Source of the DNA: Candidatus Gastranaerophilales bacterium
GTDB taxonomy: Bacteria; Cyanobacteriota; Vampirovibrionia; Gastranaerophilales; Gastranaerophilaceae
Direction: 5' to 3'
Length of the DNA: 64,000 nucleotides
NCBI GenBank assembly: GCA_944324855.1
Contig: CALUXY010000006.1
Span: forward strand, 1 to 64,000
The notes beneath the pieces were generated by a model, which searched no databases, had not been told where the DNA came from, and saw only the letters and a program-made list of their open reading frames with translations. A program made the position numbers and the translations under genes. This document shows positions 60,832 to 64,000 of this stretch, one piece after another. How positions within the stretch are numbered: the stretch's first letter is position 1; the number at the start of each line of letters is the position of its first letter.

Positions 60832-62802
60832 ATGATAAGAAAAATCGTCATATTATTGTTTGTATTATTAGGGATATCAAATATTGTACTGGCGGGGGCA
60901 ATAAGTCCGCAGCTTGAAGAAGAAATGCGGTATAATATTTCAAAAATTTACGGCAAAGATAAAACTGACGAGGTATTTGATAACATAGAAAAACTTGCGG
61001 AAAAAGCCAAAAAGCAGCGCCCGAGAAATTTGGTTTATGAAGATTTAACAAGACCGGATGACTGGTACAAAGATGAAATAATCTACATGTTCTATGTAGA
61101 CCAGTTTGGAACAGTTACTTCCGATAAACCGAATACTTTTAAAGATTCAATAAAAATGCTGGATTATTTAAAGGATTTAGGAATAACGACAATATACATA
61201 TTGCCGTTTGCGGATTCTCCGATGGGTGATTCCGGTTTTGATGTAAAAAATCCGAATAATGTAAGACAGGATTTAGGCGGCATGCCGGAATTTAGAGAGT
61301 TTGTTCTGGCAGCCCGAGAAAAAGGTTTCAAGATAAAAGCAGATTTAATCCTTAATCATTTTTCCGATCAGCATGAATGGTTTCAATCGGCTCTAAAAGG
61401 TGACTTAGATAAGTTGAACTATTTTATTGTAAGAGAAGACATGCCTGAATACACAAAATATGTTGATAAGAAAAAAGGAACAATTGTTGAATACAAAGAG
61501 CCAGATGGCAAAATTTCTAAAAGACGTTTGATTTTCCCTGATATCACCGAAAACCATTATAGAAAGGTGACAATTAACGGTAAAGATTACTATATTTATC
61601 ATACGTTTTACCCTTTTCAGCTTGATATAAACTGGGAAAATCCAAAAGTTTTGTATTATTGTCTTGAAACAATCAGTTATTGGGCGAATATTGGTATTGA
61701 TATATTTAGAATGGATGCTATTCCTTATTTCTCAAAAGAGGAAGGGACGGATGCAGAAAATCTGGATACTACGCATTATATTGTAAAACTTTTGAGTGAA
61801 TACTTACAGGCAACGGCTCCTCGTTCTGTGCTGCAGGCGGAAGCATGCCAGAAACCGAAAGATATTCTTCCTTATTTCGGGAAAGAAAGAGAGATTATAA
61901 CTAGTATTGATAACCGTCAAAAGCATTTGACAAGAACGGATGAAATACAGATAGCGTATCATTTTCCATACATGCCGGCATTATGGGCAATGTTTATAAC
62001 GGAAGATTATAAATATTTTCAAGATGCGAATAAACACACTCCGAAAATTCCTGATACTGCAAGCTGGGCAACATTTTTAAGAGTACATGATGAATTAACG
62101 CTTGAGATGATAACTCCTGACGACAGAGAAATAATATATGAAGAGTTAGAACCTAAAGGATGTGAATTTAGAAAAGGTTTAGGTGTTTCTGGCAGAGTCG
62201 CAAACTTTTTAGACAACAATCCGGATAGGATAAACCTTGCATATTCCGTATTACTTTCCATGCCGGGAATCCCAATAATATATTACGGAGATGAAATAGC
62301 AGCACAGAATAATTTTGATTATGCTGATAAATCCGCTCAAAAACGAGAAAAACAATCTAAGAAAAACAGGATAAAACTTCTGTCATTCTTTGACAGCAGA
62401 GATATTAACAGAGGGAATATCAGATATCAGTCGTTTATTGATTCAATGAAAAATAAAAACAGTCTAAGTTCAAAAGTTAGAAACAGAATTAAGTATATGA
62501 TAAAACTCCGGAAAATGACTCCTGCCATGTCCAGAGGCTCTTTTGAAATTATAAAAACAAAATCTCCGAGTATATTTGCTTACGTTAGAGAATATGGAAA
62601 TTCAAAATATATTATTGTTCATAATCTATCTAAAGAAAAACAAAAAATAGAGATAGATATACCGGCATGTGTTGTTGACAAAGATAAGGACGGATGTATA
62701 TTGTGCCGAAACATGCTTGATAATAAAAGATATAAGTTTGTTGATAAACAAATGCATTTGGTAATGCCTTCTTATGCAACAATGTGGTTGATGTGTAAGT
62801 AG
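60832..62802 (+). CDS. Exported GH13 alpha-amylase-family enzyme
   Basis: A 656-residue protein with a signal peptide (residues 1-22) and a GH13 barrel. Region I is DLILNHF (D171, N175, H176), region II IFRMDA (R293, nucleophile D295), region III QAEA (acid-base E337) and region IV RVHDE (H419, D420), so all catalytic residues are present. Domain order resembles trehalose synthase or amylosucrase-like enzymes. It acts on alpha-glucans in the periplasm or outside. A TATCCT 6 nt before the ATG suggests leaderless mRNA. A 14-bp AT hairpin follows at 62810. Confidence 0.85.
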   Translation: MIRKIVILLFVLLGISNIVLAGAISPQLEEEMRYNISKIYGKDKTDEVFDNIEKLAEKAKKQRPRNLVYEDLTRPDDWYKDEIIYMFYVDQFGTVTSDKPNTFKDSIKMLDYLKDLGITTIYILPFADSPMGDSGFDVKNPNNVRQDLGGMPEFREFVLAAREKGFKIKADLILNHFSDQHEWFQSALKGDLDKLNYFIVREDMPEYTKYVDKKKGTIVEYKEPDGKISKRRLIFPDITENHYRKVTINGKDYYIYHTFYPFQLDINWENPKVLYYCLETISYWANIGIDIFRMDAIPYFSKEEGTDAENLDTTHYIVKLLSEYLQATAPRSVLQAEACQKPKDILPYFGKEREIITSIDNRQKHLTRTDEIQIAYHFPYMPALWAMFITEDYKYFQDANKHTPKIPDTASWATFLRVHDELTLEMITPDDREIIYEELEPKGCEFRKGLGVSGRVANFLDNNPDRINLAYSVLLSMPGIPIIYYGDEIAAQNNFDYADKSAQKREKQSKKNRIKLLSFFDSRDINRGNIRYQSFIDSMKNKNSLSSKVRNRIKYMIKLRKMTPAMSRGSFEIIKTKSPSIFAYVREYGNSKYIIVHNLSKEKQKIEIDIPACVVDKDKDGCILCRNMLDNKRYKFVDKQMHLVMPSYATMWLMCK

Positions 62803-62822
62803 AGCGGGAATAATATTTTTTA

Positions 62823-63476
62823 TTTACATAAAAAATATTATAATAAGGGGTAAATATATAAGGTTTATTTTAAAAATACTCATTAAAATATAAATATTTT
62901 CTTGTCTCAAGCTAATCAATCTCCTTCCCCGACTTGGGGAAGGTTGGGATGGGGAGTGGTTCATTACTCCGAATGTTAGTAATGTAATTTCAATCAATTC
63001 ATTTACCAATAGCGGGGTTTATGCACCCCTGCACCCCGCATCCCCATTTCTTTGCCATCAAAGAAACGGGGAACAAAGAAACTGCCGACTTGAACTCCGT
63101 TCGCTAATACTCACTAATTTCAACCCCAGAAATGTGAACTCGCTACGCTCAAACAGCACATTTCCTGTCATTGTTTCAATAAGTGAGTATTGCTCACTCC
63201 GTAAAAGTCGGGGGTAAACAAAAGATATATATTTAATTTCATTGCTAATGTCCGAAAAATCGATTCACTACTCACGATTCACGTGCCTAGTCACTGTCTT
63301 GGATTATTGGCGGTTCAAAACCTTTGCGCTCCGCTACGTTTTTCTTTGGAAAAACTCCGCTCCGACAGGTTTTTCACAGGGACGTGACTAGACCTCACTT
63401 CGTTCGGTCGTCGCACTTGCCAAAATCCGCTAATCACCTAATCACTTAGTCACTTCTTATAATATTTTTATGTAAA
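62823..63476. mobile_element. Non-coding element B with 18-19-bp terminal inverted repeats
   Basis: The left end TTTACATAAAAAATATTAT (62823-62841) is matched by ATAATATTTTTATGTAAA at 63459-63476, one T shorter. The 654-bp unit shares a middle block with element A (CACCCCGCA, TTTCTTTG-cca-TCAAAGAAA, ACTTGAACTCCGTTCGCTAA), in the same orientation. A 37-bp region ending 63495 is the inverse of the left end of A. A repeat hairpin lies at 62921-62954 and TCACT-family fragments at 63263-63290 and 63430-63452. No gene inside. Confidence 0.5.
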
Positions 63477-63618
63477 AACATAACTTTTTATTATTTTCAT
63501 AATAAAGGGATGAGATAGAGAGTATAATATTATATTTTAAATTTATTGCTATGATTGCGTTTTGGCGATTTAAAAATTTTTCCTCTCATACATATGGTTG
63601 ATATATTCCATACTTAAC

Positions 63619-63645
63619 TAAACTTTAAAATATCTTTGACGTTAT
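63619..63645 (+). promoter_or_regulatory. Sigma-28-like promoter of flagellin (weak)
   Basis: TAAA (63619-63622), 15 bp, then GACGTTAT (63638-63645) against consensus GCCGATAA, five of eight matching. It lies 45 bp before the flagellin ATG, a sensible leader length. Confidence 0.35.
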
Positions 63646-63690
63646 TACCACCATAACTACATAAGAAAGGATTATTGAAAGGAGATAGTT

Positions 63691-64000
63691 ATGAGCCTAA
63701 GTATTAACACAAACGTTGCCTCATTAACTGTTCAAAGACACTTTAACTCTACGACAGCAACAATGAACGACGTAATGGAGAAAATGACAACAGGGTTTAA
63801 GATAAACTCTGCAGCAGATGATGCAGCCGGTTATGGTGTTGTAAAAGAAATGGAATCAGTTTTAAGTTCCTACGACGTAGCAGAAACAAACGGTCAAATG
63901 GGATCAAGTTTGTTACAAACACAAGAAGGTGTGTTAGAAATTGTTGGAAGTTATCTTCAACGTATCAGAGACTTGACCGAACAAGCAGCGAACGGAACTT
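63691..64000 (+). CDS. fliC: Flagellin, N-terminal part (cut by window edge)
   Basis: The first 103 residues of flagellin: MSLSINTNVASLTVQRHFNS, MTTGFKINSAADDAAGYGV and RIRDLTEQAANGT are the typical D0/D1 helices, with the usual rod-like coiled coil. It polymerises into the flagellar filament. AAAGGAGAT precedes the ATG at ideal distance. The usual RLSSG reads KMTTG, as in some divergent flagellins. The gene continues beyond the right edge. Confidence 0.95.
   Translation, partial: MSLSINTNVASLTVQRHFNSTTATMNDVMEKMTTGFKINSAADDAAGYGVVKEMESVLSSYDVAETNGQMGSSLLQTQEGVLEIVGSYLQRIRDLTEQAANGT

Larger units (their letters stand above)
62803..63690. other. Long gap with element B and the flagellin leader
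   Basis: An 888-bp stretch without a supportable gene. It holds a perfect 14-bp stem (62810-62823 with 62828-62841) that may end the GH13 transcript. Element B (62823-63476) follows, then about 190 bp of AT-rich leader with the flagellin promoter near 63619-63645. Confidence 0.5.

Noticed and set aside
1-64000. CRISPR arrays, tRNA or rRNA genes
   Set aside because: No regularly spaced direct repeats with unique spacers were found, and no cloverleaf or rRNA-like stretches were seen in the gaps by eye; a dedicated tRNA scan would be the decisive check.

Overview
The window reads as AT-rich chromosome from a Gram-negative-type, flagellated bacterium. The evidence is an outer-membrane efflux protein, an MsbA-like ABC exporter, a family 9 glycosyltransferase, SecA, hook and FliK-like proteins, and a flagellin cut by the right edge. 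The mix of genes, the low GC and several lineage-specific proteins fit a gut non-photosynthetic cyanobacterial relative (Vampirovibrionia/Gastranaerophilales). That placement is inference; there is no rRNA or tRNA here to confirm it.

Layout. 1-8.9 kb: end of an ABC exporter, a repeat-filled gap, an iron alcohol dehydrogenase, and a leftward peptide-import operon (binding protein, two permeases) that continues into MgtC and a TPR protein. 8.9-13.4 kb: PurD-like ATP-grasp enzyme, soluble histidine kinase, GtrA, RmlA and a tiny gene. 13.4-15 kb: a repeat-rich island with two copies of a divergent small-gene module and a broken third copy. 15-22.6 kb: uridine-kinase-like ATPase, FliJ-like protein, MarR/EmrA/TolC efflux set, response regulator and a large unknown protein. 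22.6-32 kb: tRNA nucleotidyltransferase family, GT2, HemW, Def, Fmt, AroH, a small structured transcript, IlvE, HAD hydrolase and a DUF296 protein. 32-44 kb: flagellar hook and FliK-like proteins, ComM, GT9, a phosphorylase-like protein, SecA and a second large unknown protein. 44-50 kb: NanE, ROK kinase, UbiA, NadB and NadC. 51-56 kb: a ZorA/ZorB-like proton-channel pair, UPF0210, SpmA/SpmB and a zinc-ribbon protein. 56-64 kb: a further intact copy of the small-gene module, a structured RNA, dCMP deaminase, CHAP protein, LuxR-type HTH, RnpA, a peroxiredoxin with an insert, a secreted GH13 enzyme and flagellin.

The most interesting signals are: (1) a divergent two-gene module found in three intact copies plus one wreck. 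It pairs a ~68-residue HTH-like protein, apparently on leaderless mRNA, with a 65-77-residue two-helix protein, and the gap holds dyad operators. (2) An orphan ZorAB-like pair with no Zorya effector genes. (3) A glycogen-phosphorylase-family protein whose PLP lysine is replaced by serine. (4) Two small transcripts with the same hairpin geometry, one of which could encode a hydrophobic peptide. (5) Many genes whose -10 box lies 6-8 nt before the ATG with no Shine-Dalgarno. (6) Two ~660-bp hairpin-rich elements with 18-19-bp terminal inverted repeats, and a 20-bp duplication of a gene end around a repeat insertion.
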